64,000 nucleotides of DNA. Source: Streptosporangium nondiastaticum (GTDB lineage: Bacteria; Actinomycetota; Actinomycetes; Streptomycetales; Streptomycetaceae). The position numbers and the translations under genes were made by a program. Positions 1-11,055 of the stretch are shown here, piece after piece. The stretch covers positions 52,465 to 116,464 of the forward strand of contig NZ_PXWG01000008.1 in assembly GCF_003011965.1 (NCBI RefSeq), written 5' to 3'. The notes beneath the pieces are model-generated. The model searched no databases and had not been told where the DNA came from. It saw only the letters and a program-made list of their open reading frames with translations. Position 1 is the stretch's first letter; each line of letters begins with the position of its first letter.

Positions 1-317
1 TGGATCTCCTGGGTGGCCGCGTGCTTCACCTCGGCCTTGGGGTACGCCGCCTTGTACTCGGCCTCGGCGTCTTTGGCGTACTGCTGGCCGAAACCGCCGT
101 CGAAGATGACGACGTCGAGCGGCGCGGACTCATTGACCGCGAGCGGGTTCTTCTCGCTCTTCGTCCCCTTGTCGACCTTGTTGTCGTCGCTGCCGCCGCC
201 CGACGCGCAGGCGCTCAGCACGCCCATCGACGGCACCGCGATCAGGCCGAGTGCGGCCGCTCTCTTGATCAGGTCGCGCCGGCCGAACTCCCCTGTGGAT
301 CCCATGCTCGATCCCAT
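1..317 (-). CDS. ngcE: N-acetylglucosamine ABC transporter substrate-binding lipoprotein, NgcE-like (5' end only)
   Basis: First 105 codons; the rest lies beyond the window start. The N-terminus has a twin-arginine motif (GRRDLIKR), a hydrophobic stretch and a lipobox (LSAC), so the product should be exported by Tat and lipid-anchored outside the membrane. It continues with PLDVVIFDGGFGQQYAKDAE, which I recognise as the start of NgcE, the GlcNAc/chitobiose-binding protein of NgcEFG. ATG at 317 is chosen because GAGGA lies 7 nt upstream; an in-frame ATG at 305 is the alternative. The gene is divergent from the GH92 gene, so a sugar-scavenging setting is plausible. The NgcE identity is from family recall. 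Confidence 0.75.
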   Translation of the reverse strand, partial: MGSSMGSTGEFGRRDLIKRAAALGLIAVPSMGVLSACASGGGSDDNKVDKGTKSEKNPLAVNESAPLDVVIFDGGFGQQYAKDAEAEYKAAYPKAEVKHAATQEI

Positions 318-745
318 GCTCAAGTCCTCGCCTTCTCCAGGACTCAGGCGGTGCACCGGTTTTTCCCTTGCTCACAAGAGTTGCCGAAGGGCCCGACACC
401 GCGGGTCAGTTGAAGCTTGGTGTGCTGGGTGTGGTGCTGAAGCTTGGTGTGCTGGGTGTGGTGCGTGGCGTGCTGGGTATGGTGCGTGGTGCGCTTGGCG
501 TGGTGCTGAGCGTGCGCGCCGGGAGCGGTGACGTGGCAGCGACGTTCCCCCTTGTCGCCCTCCCCCGGATCCGCCGCAGCGGCCCTCGGAGCCTCCCCGG
601 TAGCCGACAGGTATAGTCCACTTCTCACCAACTGGGCAAGATCGGAAGCAGCTTCTGCCGTCAGTCTTTCTCTAGTTGAGACCTCGCGCGGTACGGGCTC
701 TCCTGCGGGCGGCATCCCCTCGTGGCGACACCAAGTCCGGGACCC
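318..745. other. Long divergent upstream region of ngcE
   Basis: About 430 bases without a supportable gene. Short ORFs here lack ribosome sites and are low-complexity products of the repeat at 412-507. The region should carry the ngcE promoter and leader. I could not find a convincing DasR-type palindrome. Confidence 0.6.
412..507. repeat. G/T-rich imperfect tandem repeat in the ngcE upstream region
   Basis: Two adjacent 27-bp copies (412-438 and 439-465) are identical except for the last base. Two degenerate 21-bp copies follow (466-486 and 487-507), each built on GTGCTGGGTGTGGTG-like blocks. One strand is almost free of A and C, giving strong strand asymmetry. It lies about 95 bp upstream of the ngcE start, inside its probable leader or promoter. 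Confidence 0.8.
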
Positions 746-776
746 TTGACACCACCCGCCCCTCACGCCCTACTTA
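746..776 (+). promoter_or_regulatory. Probable sigma-70-type promoter of the GH92 gene
   Basis: TTGACA at 746-751 is followed by TACTTA at 771-776 with a 19-bp spacer; CTACTT gives 18 bp. Transcription would start near 783-787, just before the palindrome at 795-806. Confidence 0.55.
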
Positions 777-794
777 TCTCTGCGCGGCTCACTT

Positions 795-806
795 GACAAC
801 GTTGTC
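795..806. promoter_or_regulatory. LacI-type operator for the GH92 gene
   Basis: Perfect 12-bp palindrome GACAACGTTGTC with the central CG typical of LacI-family operators. It sits just downstream of the predicted start site and 22 bp before the ATG, where a bound repressor would block transcription. No LacI gene is in the window. Confidence 0.6.
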
Positions 807-827
807 GGTTTCGTTGGGAGACTTGAG

Positions 828-3800
828 ATGCGGCAGGGACAGCGGCACAGGCCCCGGCACCAGCTCCGACACCGATGGCGTAGTCTCACCCGTCCGCTCG
901 TCCCCCTTCTGGCCGTCGCCCTTATGACGGGCATTCAAGTCCCTGCCGCCGCTTCCCAGGCTGCCGCCCCCACCGACCATTTCTCCTCCTCCTTCGAACC
1001 GGGCGACCCCCAGCCCGACTGGCGCGACACCGTCGAGTCCACCCCCGACGGCCGCAAGCGCACCGCCGGCGTCGACGGCGACGACACCCGCGGCATCCCC
1101 GGCAACGTCAGCGACTCCGTCACCGCCGTCCGGGCGAGCGGCGAGAACGCCGGCTCGGGCGAGGTCAAGGAGAACCTCGTCGACGGCGAGAGCACGACCA
1201 AATGGCTCACCTTCGAGAAGTCGGGAGCCTGGCTGGAGTTCGACCTCGCCGAGCCGGTCACCGCCGTCCGCTACGCCCTGACGTCCGCCAACGACGCCCC
1301 CGGGCGGGACCCCCGCGACTGGGTCCTGCAGGGCTCGCAGGACGGCAAGAGCTGGACGCCGCTGGACACCCGCAAGGGCGAGACCTTCGACAAGCGCTTC
1401 CAGACCCGCGAGTTCTCCTTCGCCAACACCACCCCCTACGGCCACTACCGGCTCGACTTAACCCGCAACAGCGGCGAGGACATCACCCAGCTCGCCGAGG
1501 TGCAGCTCGCGCCGGAACACACCGGCCCGCCGCCGCCCTCCGACATGCGCAGCCACGTCGACGGCGGCCCCAAGGGCTCTCCGACCGCCAAGGCGCGCGC
1601 CGGCTTCTCCGGGCGCCGCGCCCTGCGCTACGGCGGCGTCCACCAGGCCATGGGCCGCGCCTACTCGTACAACAAGCTCTTCTCGGTCAGCCTCCGCGTC
1701 ACCCCGCGCACCGTCCTCTCCTACAAGGTCTTCCCCTCCATGCCGGAGGTCGACCTGCGCTACCCCGCCACCCATGTGTCCCTGGACCTCGCCTTCACGG
1801 ACGGCACCTATCTGAGTGACCTCGGGGCGGTGGACCAGCACGGCGCGCCCCTCACGCCCCGCGGCCAGGCCGGCTCCCGCACGCTCTACGTCAATCAGTG
1901 GAACAACAAGGAGTCGCGCATCGGGGCCGTGGCCGCGGGGAAGACCGTGGCCCGTGTGCTCGTCGCGTACGACTCCCCCGCCGGGCCGGCGCGGTTCCGC
2001 GGCTGGGTCGACGACGTCTCCCTCGCGCCCGCGCCCGCCGAGAAGCCCCCGGCACACCTCGCCGACTACGCGGTGACGACGCGCGGCACCCACTCCAGCG
2101 CGAGCTTCTCGCGGGGCAACACCTTCCCCGCGACCGCCGTCCCCCACGGCTTCAACTTCTGGACGCCGGTCACGAACGCGGGCGCCATGGACTGGCTCTA
2201 CCAGTACGCCGCCGCCAACAACGCCGACAACCTTCCCACCGTCCGGGCGTTCAGCGCGAGCCACCAGCCGAGCCCCTGGATGGGGGACCGGCAGACCTTC
2301 CAGGTGATGCCGGTCGTCGCCCCCGGGGCAGGCCCTCCGGACACGAGCCGCACGGCCCGCGCCCTCCCCTTCCACCACGCCAACGAGACGGCCCGCCCCC
2401 ACTACTACGGCGTCACCTTCGACAACGGCCTCAAGGCGGAGATCGCCCCCACCGACCACGCCGCGATCATGCGCTTCACCTATCCGGAGGACAAGAAGGA
2501 GAGCGAGGACAAGAAGGAGAGCAAGGAGAACGCCGCCGCCCTCGTTCTCGACAACGTCCGCAACCAGGGCGGCCTCACCCTCGACCCCGGGACCCGCTCC
2601 TTCACCGCCTACTCGGACGTGCGCAGCGGGCTGTCCGTCGGCGCGGGCCGCATGTTCGTCTACGGGGTGCTCGACACGCCCGTCACCGGGGCCGGTCAAC
2701 CGGACGACAAGGCGAGCACCACCGGCTGGCTGCGCCTCGCCCCCGGCAAGGACCGCACCGTCACCCTGCGCATCGCGACGTCCCTCATCGGCACCGAGCA
2801 GGCGAAGGCCAACCTGGAGCAGGAGATTCCCGCGGGGACCTCCTTCGGCCGCGTCCACGACCGGGCCCGCGCCGCCTGGGACGCCCTCCTCGGCCGGGTC
2901 GAGGTCGAGGGCGCGAGCCGCGACCAGCTCACCACCCTCTACTCCAGCCTCTACCGCCTCTACCTCTATCCCAACTCCGGGTTCGAGAACACCGGCACCA
3001 GCACCCGTCCGCGCCATCGCTACGCCAGCCCCTTCTCCCGCCCCGAGGGGGAGAGCACCCCCACCCGTACGGGAGCGCGGGTCGCCGACGGCGAGATCTA
3101 CGTCAACAACGGCTTCTGGGACACCTACCGCACCGCCTGGCCCGCCTACTCCCTCCTCACGCCCAAGCAGGCGGGGCGGCTCGTCGACGGCTTCGTGCAG
3201 CAGTACAAGGACGGCGGCTGGATCTCGCGCTGGTCCTCCCCCGGCTACGCCGACCTGATGACGGGCACGAGCTCCGACGTGGCCTTCGCCGACGCCTACG
3301 CCAAGGGCGTCCCCTTCGACGCGGAGGCCGCGTACGAGGCCGCGCTCAAGAACGCCACCGTCGTGCCGACCCAGCCCGGCGTCGGCCGCAAGGGCATGGA
3401 GACCTCCCCCTTCCTCGGCTGGACGAGCACGACCACCCGCGAGGGCCTCTCCTGGGCGCTGGAGGGCTACCTCAACGACTACGGGCTCGCGACCATGGGC
3501 AAGGCCCTCTACGAGCGCACGCACAAGGCCCGCTACCGCGACGAGTCCGCGTACTTCCTCAACCGCGCCCGCAACTACGTGAAGCTCTTCGACCCGGCCG
3601 TCGGCTTCTTCCAGGGCCGCAACGCCGACGGCTCGCGGCGCCTGCCGCCCGGCCGCTACGACCCGCACGTCTGGGGTCACGACTACACCGAGACCAACGG
3701 CTGGAACTTCGCCTTCCACGCCCCGCAGGACACCCGCGGGCTGGCCGGGCTGTACGGCGGCCGCGAGGGCCTGGCCGAGAAGCTCGACCAGTTCTTCGGC

Positions 3801-4748
3801 ACGCCGGAGACGGGGGCGCCCGAGTTCGCCGGCTCGTACGGCGGGGTCATCCACGAGATGACCGAGGCGCGGGACGTGCGCATGGGCATGTACGGGCACA
3901 GCAACCAGGTCTCGCACCACATCACGTACCTCTACGACGCCGCCGGGCAGCCGTGGAAGACGCAGGAGAAGGTGCGCGAGGTGCTGTCCCGCCTCTACCT
4001 CGGCAGCGAGATCGGGCAGGGCTACCCGGGCGACGACGACAACGGCGAGATGTCCGCCTGGTACCTGTTCGGCGCGCTGGGCTTCTACCCGCTGGTGATG
4101 GGCGGCGGCGAGTACGCGATCGGGTCGCCGCTCTTCCGGAAGGCCACGCTCCATCTGGAGAGCGGCCGCGACGTGGTGGTGAAGGCCCCGCGCAACAGCG
4201 CCCGCAACGTGTACGTGCAGGGGCTGCGGGTCAACGGCAAGGCCTGGCGGTCGACGGCGCTCCCGCACGCGGTCCTCGCCAGGGGCGCGACCCTGGAGTT
4301 CGACATGGGCCCGCAGCCGTCGTCCTGGGGCAGCGGCCGCACCGACGGGCCGTCGTCCATCAGCAAGGACTTCGCGGCCCCCGTCCCGGACGAGGACCTG
4401 ACCGCGCCGAACACCTCGCCCCTCACCGACGACACGTCGGTCACGGACGTCTCCTTCGGCACGGCCCTGCTGCAGGTGCCGTCCGGCGCGCGCGTGACCT
4501 CGTACACCCTGACCTCGGCGGACCGGGCCAAGGCCCCCGGCGGCTGGGTGCTGGAGGGTTCGCAGGACGGCACCGGGGAGTGGCAGGAAGTCGACCGGCG
4601 GACGGACGAGACGTTCGCCTGGGACCGGCAGACGCGGGTCTTCTCGGTGGCACGGCCCGGCGCGTACCGGCACTACCGGCTGCGGCCGGCGGACGGCGCC
4701 GACCACGTCCTCGCCGAGATCGAGCTATTGGGGAAAAGATCCGCATAA
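828..4748 (+). CDS. Secreted GH92 alpha-mannosidase with F5/8 type C (CBM32-like) domains
   Basis: 1306 residues. Order: basic N-terminus and signal peptide (about 1-45), an F5/8 type C carbohydrate-binding domain (about 95-225), the GH92 N-terminal beta domain, the GH92 catalytic barrel, and a second F5/8C module (about 1185-1300). The catalytic part has YGHSNQVSHH and GDDDNGEMSAWY (about residue 1068), the conserved acidic motif of this calcium-dependent exo-mannosidase family. It probably trims alpha-linked mannose from glycans outside the cell. A Lys/Glu-rich insert near residue 555 repeats EDKKES. ATG at 828 follows GGGAG. A promoter and LacI-type operator precede it, suggesting sugar induction. 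Confidence 0.92.
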   Translation: MRQGQRHRPRHQLRHRWRSLTRPLVPLLAVALMTGIQVPAAASQAAAPTDHFSSSFEPGDPQPDWRDTVESTPDGRKRTAGVDGDDTRGIPGNVSDSVTAVRASGENAGSGEVKENLVDGESTTKWLTFEKSGAWLEFDLAEPVTAVRYALTSANDAPGRDPRDWVLQGSQDGKSWTPLDTRKGETFDKRFQTREFSFANTTPYGHYRLDLTRNSGEDITQLAEVQLAPEHTGPPPPSDMRSHVDGGPKGSPTAKARAGFSGRRALRYGGVHQAMGRAYSYNKLFSVSLRVTPRTVLSYKVFPSMPEVDLRYPATHVSLDLAFTDGTYLSDLGAVDQHGAPLTPRGQAGSRTLYVNQWNNKESRIGAVAAGKTVARVLVAYDSPAGPARFRGWVDDVSLAPAPAEKPPAHLADYAVTTRGTHSSASFSRGNTFPATAVPHGFNFWTPVTNAGAMDWLYQYAAANNADNLPTVRAFSASHQPSPWMGDRQTFQVMPVVAPGAGPPDTSRTARALPFHHANETARPHYYGVTFDNGLKAEIAPTDHAAIMRFTYPEDKKESEDKKESKENAAALVLDNVRNQGGLTLDPGTRSFTAYSDVRSGLSVGAGRMFVYGVLDTPVTGAGQPDDKASTTGWLRLAPGKDRTVTLRIATSLIGTEQAKANLEQEIPAGTSFGRVHDRARAAWDALLGRVEVEGASRDQLTTLYSSLYRLYLYPNSGFENTGTSTRPRHRYASPFSRPEGESTPTRTGARVADGEIYVNNGFWDTYRTAWPAYSLLTPKQAGRLVDGFVQQYKDGGWISRWSSPGYADLMTGTSSDVAFADAYAKGVPFDAEAAYEAALKNATVVPTQPGVGRKGMETSPFLGWTSTTTREGLSWALEGYLNDYGLATMGKALYERTHKARYRDESAYFLNRARNYVKLFDPAVGFFQGRNADGSRRLPPGRYDPHVWGHDYTETNGWNFAFHAPQDTRGLAGLYGGREGLAEKLDQFFGTPETGAPEFAGSYGGVIHEMTEARDVRMGMYGHSNQVSHHITYLYDAAGQPWKTQEKVREVLSRLYLGSEIGQGYPGDDDNGEMSAWYLFGALGFYPLVMGGGEYAIGSPLFRKATLHLESGRDVVVKAPRNSARNVYVQGLRVNGKAWRSTALPHAVLARGATLEFDMGPQPSSWGSGRTDGPSSISKDFAAPVPDEDLTAPNTSPLTDDTSVTDVSFGTALLQVPSGARVTSYTLTSADRAKAPGGWVLEGSQDGTGEWQEVDRRTDETFAWDRQTRVFSVARPGAYRHYRLRPADGADHVLAEIELLGKRSA

Positions 4749-4857
4749 CACCTCTTGACGGCCCGTAAAGACAGTATGAAACGATCACGTGGATCCAGTG
4801 GCGTGCCCCTGACAGGGGGCGCGCCGCTTTTTGCTGAGACCCTCTTGGAGAACCCAC

Positions 4858-5907
4858 GTGGCTCACCTTCCCGGCCGCCCGCGCGCCCGCGCGGTGCAGC
4901 GCATCGCCACCGCGGCGATAGCCGCCGCCCTGGTCGGCACCACCGCCGGCACCGCGCTCGCCGACGGCCCCAAGGCCCCCTCCCGTGCCGCCACCGCGGC
5001 CGAGCGGGCTGCCAAGCTCCCCGCCGACACGTCGTTCAAGCACCGCTCCGAGGCGCTGCGCGGCGAGGCGAAGTCCGGCGACTACCCGAAGTCGGGCGCC
5101 GTGGCCCCGCAGGCCCCGCGCCTCGCGGCCCCCCGCAAGGGCGTCAAGGGCGTCAAGGCTGACGGCCCCACCGCCGAGGCCCCCTTCCTCCCCCTCAGCG
5201 CCGTCAACAACGACGACCTGTACTTCTACTGGCCCGACGGCAAGGGCGGCATCACGCCCAAGGAGCACGTCACCAACGGCTGGAGCGCGATCAACTCCGC
5301 CGCCCGCGTCGACCACGACCGGGACGGCATCGCCGACGGCCTGTACGTCCGCGACAACGCGCAGAACATCATCTTCGCCCCGGCCGGCAAGAGCCCGAGC
5401 ATCGTGGCGGACGACTGGGGCCAGTACGACCAGTTCATGTCCCCCGGCAACCTCGGCGGCGGCAAGGAGTCGGACATCCTCGTCCGCGACCGCGAGGGCG
5501 TCCTGTGGCTCTACCTCGCTTACCCGGACGGCACGCTCACCGGCCGCAAGAAGGTCGGCCCGGGCTGGAACCAGTTCACCGAGATCGCCGGCCGCGGCGA
5601 CCTGACGGGTGACGGCAAGGCCGACATCGTCGCCCGCGACAAGGACGGCGTCCTCTGGCTCTACAAGGGCACGGGCGACTACACCAAGCCGTTCGAGTAC
5701 AAGCAGCGGATCGGCGGCGGCTGGAACCAGTTCAACAAGCTGGTGGGCACCGGCGACGTCGACCTGGACGGCAAGGCCGACCTCATCGCGCGCGACAAGG
5801 ACGGCGCGCTGTGGCTGTACCGCGGCACGGGCCGCACGGACCAGCCGTACGACTACAAGGTGAAGATCGGCAACTCCGGCTGGAACCAGTACGGGCTGAT
5901 GTTCTGA
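4858..5907 (+). CDS. Secreted FG-GAP/VCBS repeat protein
   Basis: 349 residues, starting at GTG 4858 with GGAG about 7 nt upstream. A clear signal peptide (RIATAAIAAALVGTTAGTAL, then ADG) precedes a linker and several beta-propeller repeats with calcium-binding loops such as DVDLDGKADLIARDKDGALW. Such proteins are secreted and often bind polymers or partner proteins; no catalytic domain is visible. A short hairpin (CCCCT-GAC-AGGGG, 4806-4818) lies in the 109-nt gap after the mannosidase gene and could be a weak terminator. The exact function is unknown. Confidence 0.85.
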   Translation: MAHLPGRPRARAVQRIATAAIAAALVGTTAGTALADGPKAPSRAATAAERAAKLPADTSFKHRSEALRGEAKSGDYPKSGAVAPQAPRLAAPRKGVKGVKADGPTAEAPFLPLSAVNNDDLYFYWPDGKGGITPKEHVTNGWSAINSAARVDHDRDGIADGLYVRDNAQNIIFAPAGKSPSIVADDWGQYDQFMSPGNLGGGKESDILVRDREGVLWLYLAYPDGTLTGRKKVGPGWNQFTEIAGRGDLTGDGKADIVARDKDGVLWLYKGTGDYTKPFEYKQRIGGGWNQFNKLVGTGDVDLDGKADLIARDKDGALWLYRGTGRTDQPYDYKVKIGNSGWNQYGLMF

Positions 5908-5939
5908 CGTAGCGTCACTGGCAGTGCGCGCCACTGCCG

Positions 5940-5996
5940 GTCCGGGCCGCAATCCCCGCGTGAGGCCGCACGCCTCGCGCGCGGAGCGGCCCGGAC
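5940..5996. terminator. Bidirectional terminator hairpin
   Basis: GTCCGGGCCGC (5940-5950) pairs perfectly with GCGGCCCGGAC (5986-5996); the loop carries a second inverted repeat. It lies between two convergent genes and has no U-tract, as is usual in Streptomyces. Confidence 0.7.
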
Positions 5997-6016
5997 TTCG
6001 CGCTTCACCGGCGGTC

Positions 6017-7264
6017 TCACCCGGGGGACAGCCACCGCTTGGCGCCCCGCGCGAGGGCCCGCGCGGGCCGGGCCAGGGCCAGCGTCACCCCCACGACCGG
6101 GAGAGTGAGCAGCACGACCTGCAGGCACGCCGCGACCGTGCCGAGGACGGGGTAGCCGGAGGCGCCCGCGTGCTCGGCGAGGAGCCGGATCGTCTGCCAG
6201 TCCGTACGGAGCAGCTGGGGCAGGTTGGCGAGCACCAGGCCCAGCTGGAGCACCAGCGCGGGCACCAGGAACAGCACCCACGCCGCGACCACGACCTGCG
6301 GCCATCGCTTCAGCGCCTTCAGGCTCTCGTCCTGGGGGCGCCGGAGCACGACCCGCCGGAGGATGGGCGCGATGTACTTGAACAGGTCGGGGATCCCGAC
6401 CAGGTCCGCCACGATGTAGTAGCCGTCGAACCGCAGGGTGGGGAGGAGCTGCTGGATCATCTCCAGGTGGACGGAGAGGATCGCCACCAGCATCAGGGGA
6501 TTCCCCGTCGCCCCGTACAGCCCCAGCAGCCCCAGCACGAACAGCGCGTTGAAGTAGACGCCGCCCAGGTCGGCGCGGATGCGCCCGGCCCGGCCCAGCC
6601 GGTAGGAGCTGGTGATGTCGGTGTAGAAGGCGGGCCACACCAGATAGACGCCGCAGCCCATCTCGCCCGGCCGCACCCCTCCGTAGCGGCAGGCCGCGCC
6701 GTGGCCCATCTCGTGGAACACGCAGGAGGCGACGGCCAGGACGACGACGAGGAGGACGTCGGCCGGGGAGGAGAGCACGGACCGCAGTGCCGCGCCGGTG
6801 TCCTGGGTCAGCCACAGCCACGTCTCGCCGTAGGCGAAGGCGCCCAGCGCGAGCAGGACCAGCGCCGGCCGGAACAGCCAGGCGAACAGCCCGGCGAGGA
6901 ACCACGTGGCGCGCTCCGGCAGCACGGCCAGCCGGAAGCGGAACGACAGGAAGGGGTCGGGCTTCGCCGTGGGCGGTGGCGGCGAGCCGTCGCTGTAGGT
7001 CGACAGGCCCAGCGGGACGAGCTTCTTGTCGATGAGGAAGACGATGTGTTCGGCGGCGAAGCGGCGACCGGTCTCGGCGCTCAGCTGCTCGGCCACCTGC
7101 GCCACGGGCCGGCCGTCGAGCGCCCGCGCGAGCTGGTAGAGGAGGGCGGGGAGGCGGACGACCTGCCCGTCGGGGCGGCAGACGAGGTGGGGCGGCTCGC
7201 GGTAGCCGGAGTCCTCGAACTCGCCGACCAGTTCCGTGCCGGCCACCAGCGCGGGCAGTGCCAT
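6017..7264 (-). CDS. Membrane M50-type zinc metalloprotease with PqqD-like N-terminus
   Basis: 415 residues. Residues 1-90 (GQVVRLPALLYQLARALDG ... LIDKKLVPLGL) resemble a PqqD-like winged helix, the fold used as a RiPP recognition element. Several membrane segments follow. The second or third carries HEMGH (184-188), the zinc site of site-2 proteases, and LRFDGYYIVADL (277-288) resembles the family's second metal motif. ATG 7264 has GGAGAG 6 nt upstream. The gene is third in a run after two small related peptide genes, separated from them by a strong hairpin. I infer intramembrane cleavage or export processing of those peptides. Family is confident, substrate is inference. Confidence 0.8.
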   Translation of the reverse strand: MALPALVAGTELVGEFEDSGYREPPHLVCRPDGQVVRLPALLYQLARALDGRPVAQVAEQLSAETGRRFAAEHIVFLIDKKLVPLGLSTYSDGSPPPPTAKPDPFLSFRFRLAVLPERATWFLAGLFAWLFRPALVLLALGAFAYGETWLWLTQDTGAALRSVLSSPADVLLVVVLAVASCVFHEMGHGAACRYGGVRPGEMGCGVYLVWPAFYTDITSSYRLGRAGRIRADLGGVYFNALFVLGLLGLYGATGNPLMLVAILSVHLEMIQQLLPTLRFDGYYIVADLVGIPDLFKYIAPILRRVVLRRPQDESLKALKRWPQVVVAAWVLFLVPALVLQLGLVLANLPQLLRTDWQTIRLLAEHAGASGYPVLGTVAACLQVVLLTLPVVGVTLALARPARALARGAKRWLSPG

Positions 7265-7286
7265 GAACGCTCTCCGTCGGGGCGAG

Positions 7287-7316
7287 GGGAAGGGCCGGAC
7301 GCGTCCGGCCCTTCCC
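7287..7316. terminator. Strong hairpin between peptide genes and protease (attenuator candidate)
   Basis: A perfect 14-bp stem: 7287-7300 (GGGAAGGGCCGGAC) pairs with 7303-7316 across a 2-nt centre. It lies in the 79-nt gap between the second peptide gene and the protease on the same strand. Partial termination here would give more peptide than enzyme. Confidence 0.7.
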
Positions 7317-7343
7317 GGGTGCGTAAGCGGTGCCGTTACGCGG

Positions 7344-7685
7344 TCAGTGGCTGGCGACGGCCGCCGGGATACAGGTCATGGTGGTGGTCGGGTTCGTGGA
7401 CGGCAGGCCGAGCGAACCGAACAGGCCCGGCGTGCCCTGGCGGTCCACGGCCTGGCAGGCGGAGAGCGCCACGGTGCCGTGGTCGTGCGGCTGCGGGGCG
7501 AACACGCCGCCGCCCGTGGCCGCCGCGGAGCTGCTGCTGGAGCTGCCGGCGCCGGCACCGGAGCCGCCGTCACCGTCGCCGTACGGAGCGGCGAGCGGCG
7601 TGGCCACGACGCCCATCACGGTGCGCTCGGGCAGCACCTCGCCCGCGACGGTGTCGAGTTCCTCGAAGCTGATGGCGTTTTCCAT
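7344..7685 (-). CDS. Small Ser/Gly-rich putative precursor peptide A
   Basis: 113 residues. A leader-like N-terminus (FEELDTVAGEVLPERTVMGV) is followed by a Gly/Ser/Ala-rich spacer (GDGDGGSGAGAGSSSSSS) and a C-terminal half with two cysteines (ACQ ... MTCIPAAVASH). It is clearly related to peptide B: both have an E-LP-R leader motif, exactly 27 residues between the two Cys, LGL-S--P in that interval, and a TCIPAA(V/I)-S end. Start ATG 7685 follows AGAAGGGG. No database family is recognised. I infer a secreted, possibly disulfide-linked or modified peptide handled by the adjacent M50 protease. Confidence 0.8.
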   Translation of the reverse strand: MENAISFEELDTVAGEVLPERTVMGVVATPLAAPYGDGDGGSGAGAGSSSSSSAAATGGGVFAPQPHDHGTVALSACQAVDRQGTPGLFGSLGLPSTNPTTTMTCIPAAVASH

Positions 7686-7715
7686 TTCCGTACCCCTTCT
7701 CGAAAAGCGGAGCGG

Positions 7716-7997
7716 TCAGCGGCTGGAGATGGCCGCAGGAATGCACGTGGTGCTGTAGCCGGGATCGCTGGACGCCAGTCCGAGCGCGACCAGCAGAGGA
7801 GGATTGCCGGCGTTCTGCCGGTACTGACATGCGTAGGCCACCGTCGTCCCGTTCTCCGACTTCACGAGCGCCGGGAACACGGGCTGTTCGGAGCCGGCGG
7901 CTGCCGGAAGCAGCACGCTCGACAGTGCGATCCGCCGGGGAAGCTCCTCACCGCAAAGCCGGCCGAGCTCCCCGAAGGTCACAGCGGATCCCGTCAT
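7716..7997 (-). CDS. Small putative precursor peptide B
   Basis: 93 residues, first gene of the run and 30 nt upstream of peptide A. Leader-like FGELGRLCGEELPRRIALSS parallels peptide A; the Gly/Ser spacer is nearly absent. The C-terminal half TVAYACQ ... TTCIPAAISSR repeats peptide A's two-cysteine pattern with the same 27-residue spacing. ATG 7997 is preceded by GGGAGGGAG. A third Cys (RLCGEE) lies in the leader. The pair looks like an ancient duplication. Function is unknown; a two-component bacteriocin or surface peptide are options I cannot separate. Confidence 0.78.
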   Translation of the reverse strand: MTGSAVTFGELGRLCGEELPRRIALSSVLLPAAAGSEQPVFPALVKSENGTTVAYACQYRQNAGNPPLLVALGLASSDPGYSTTCIPAAISSR

Positions 7998-8137
7998 CTG
8001 CTCCCTCCCCCATTCGTCCCGGGCGGGAGCTTAACCAGGGCATCACGGCCCGACACATCCCCAATCGCCCCATCACCCGGTCGAGTTGGATGCTTGCCTC
8101 GGAAGGGTGGAAAAGCTGAAAAGCATGCATGAACGCG

Positions 8138-8173
8138 TGAGGGCCGCACCCCGTGAACGGGGTGCGGCCCTCA
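8138..8173 (-). terminator. Aconitase terminator
   Basis: Perfect 15-bp stem (TGAGGGCCGCACCCC at 8138-8152 with 8159-8173) and a 6-nt loop, 21 nt past the aconitase stop. Confidence 0.85.
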
Positions 8174-8193
8174 CAACTCGGCGCGGGAGGTGC

Positions 8194-10992
<2,799 letters not shown>

Positions 10993-11006
10993 TTAGGCAT
11001 GCCTTA
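10993..11006. promoter_or_regulatory. Iron-box-like palindrome upstream of aconitase
   Basis: TTAGGCATGCCTTA with a perfect core AGGCATGCCT; another GCCTTA lies just upstream at 10986-10991. It resembles, but does not match fully, the DtxR/DmdR iron box. Regulation of an Fe-S enzyme by iron would fit. Confidence 0.35.
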
Positions 11007-11037
11007 CTGGCGCGACAGCGGTACGCCTCTCGGCAGA

Positions 11038-11055
11038 TATCTCGATGTCGAGATA
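11038..11055. promoter_or_regulatory. TamR/MarR-type operator upstream of aconitase
   Basis: Perfect inverted repeat TATCTCGA-TG-TCGAGATA, 130 bp upstream of the acnA start. From memory, the S. coelicolor MarR-family regulator TamR binds an 18-bp palindrome of this kind near aconitase and trans-aconitate methyltransferase genes. The palindrome is seen; the regulator is inferred. Confidence 0.5.

Noticed and set aside
412..507. CRISPR-like array
   Set aside because: Units are adjacent with no unique spacers, and no cas genes are nearby.
1458..4706. Long open frame on the minus strand opposite the mannosidase gene
   Set aside because: Val/Gly/Ala/Arg-rich translation with no domain; it exists because of third-position GC bias in the real gene. 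The same applies to the + strand frame 8086-10929 opposite aconitase and similar frames elsewhere.
7948..8130. Possible third small peptide upstream of peptide B
   Set aside because: It overlaps the start of peptide B, lacks the shared leader and cysteine pattern, and has no ribosome site.
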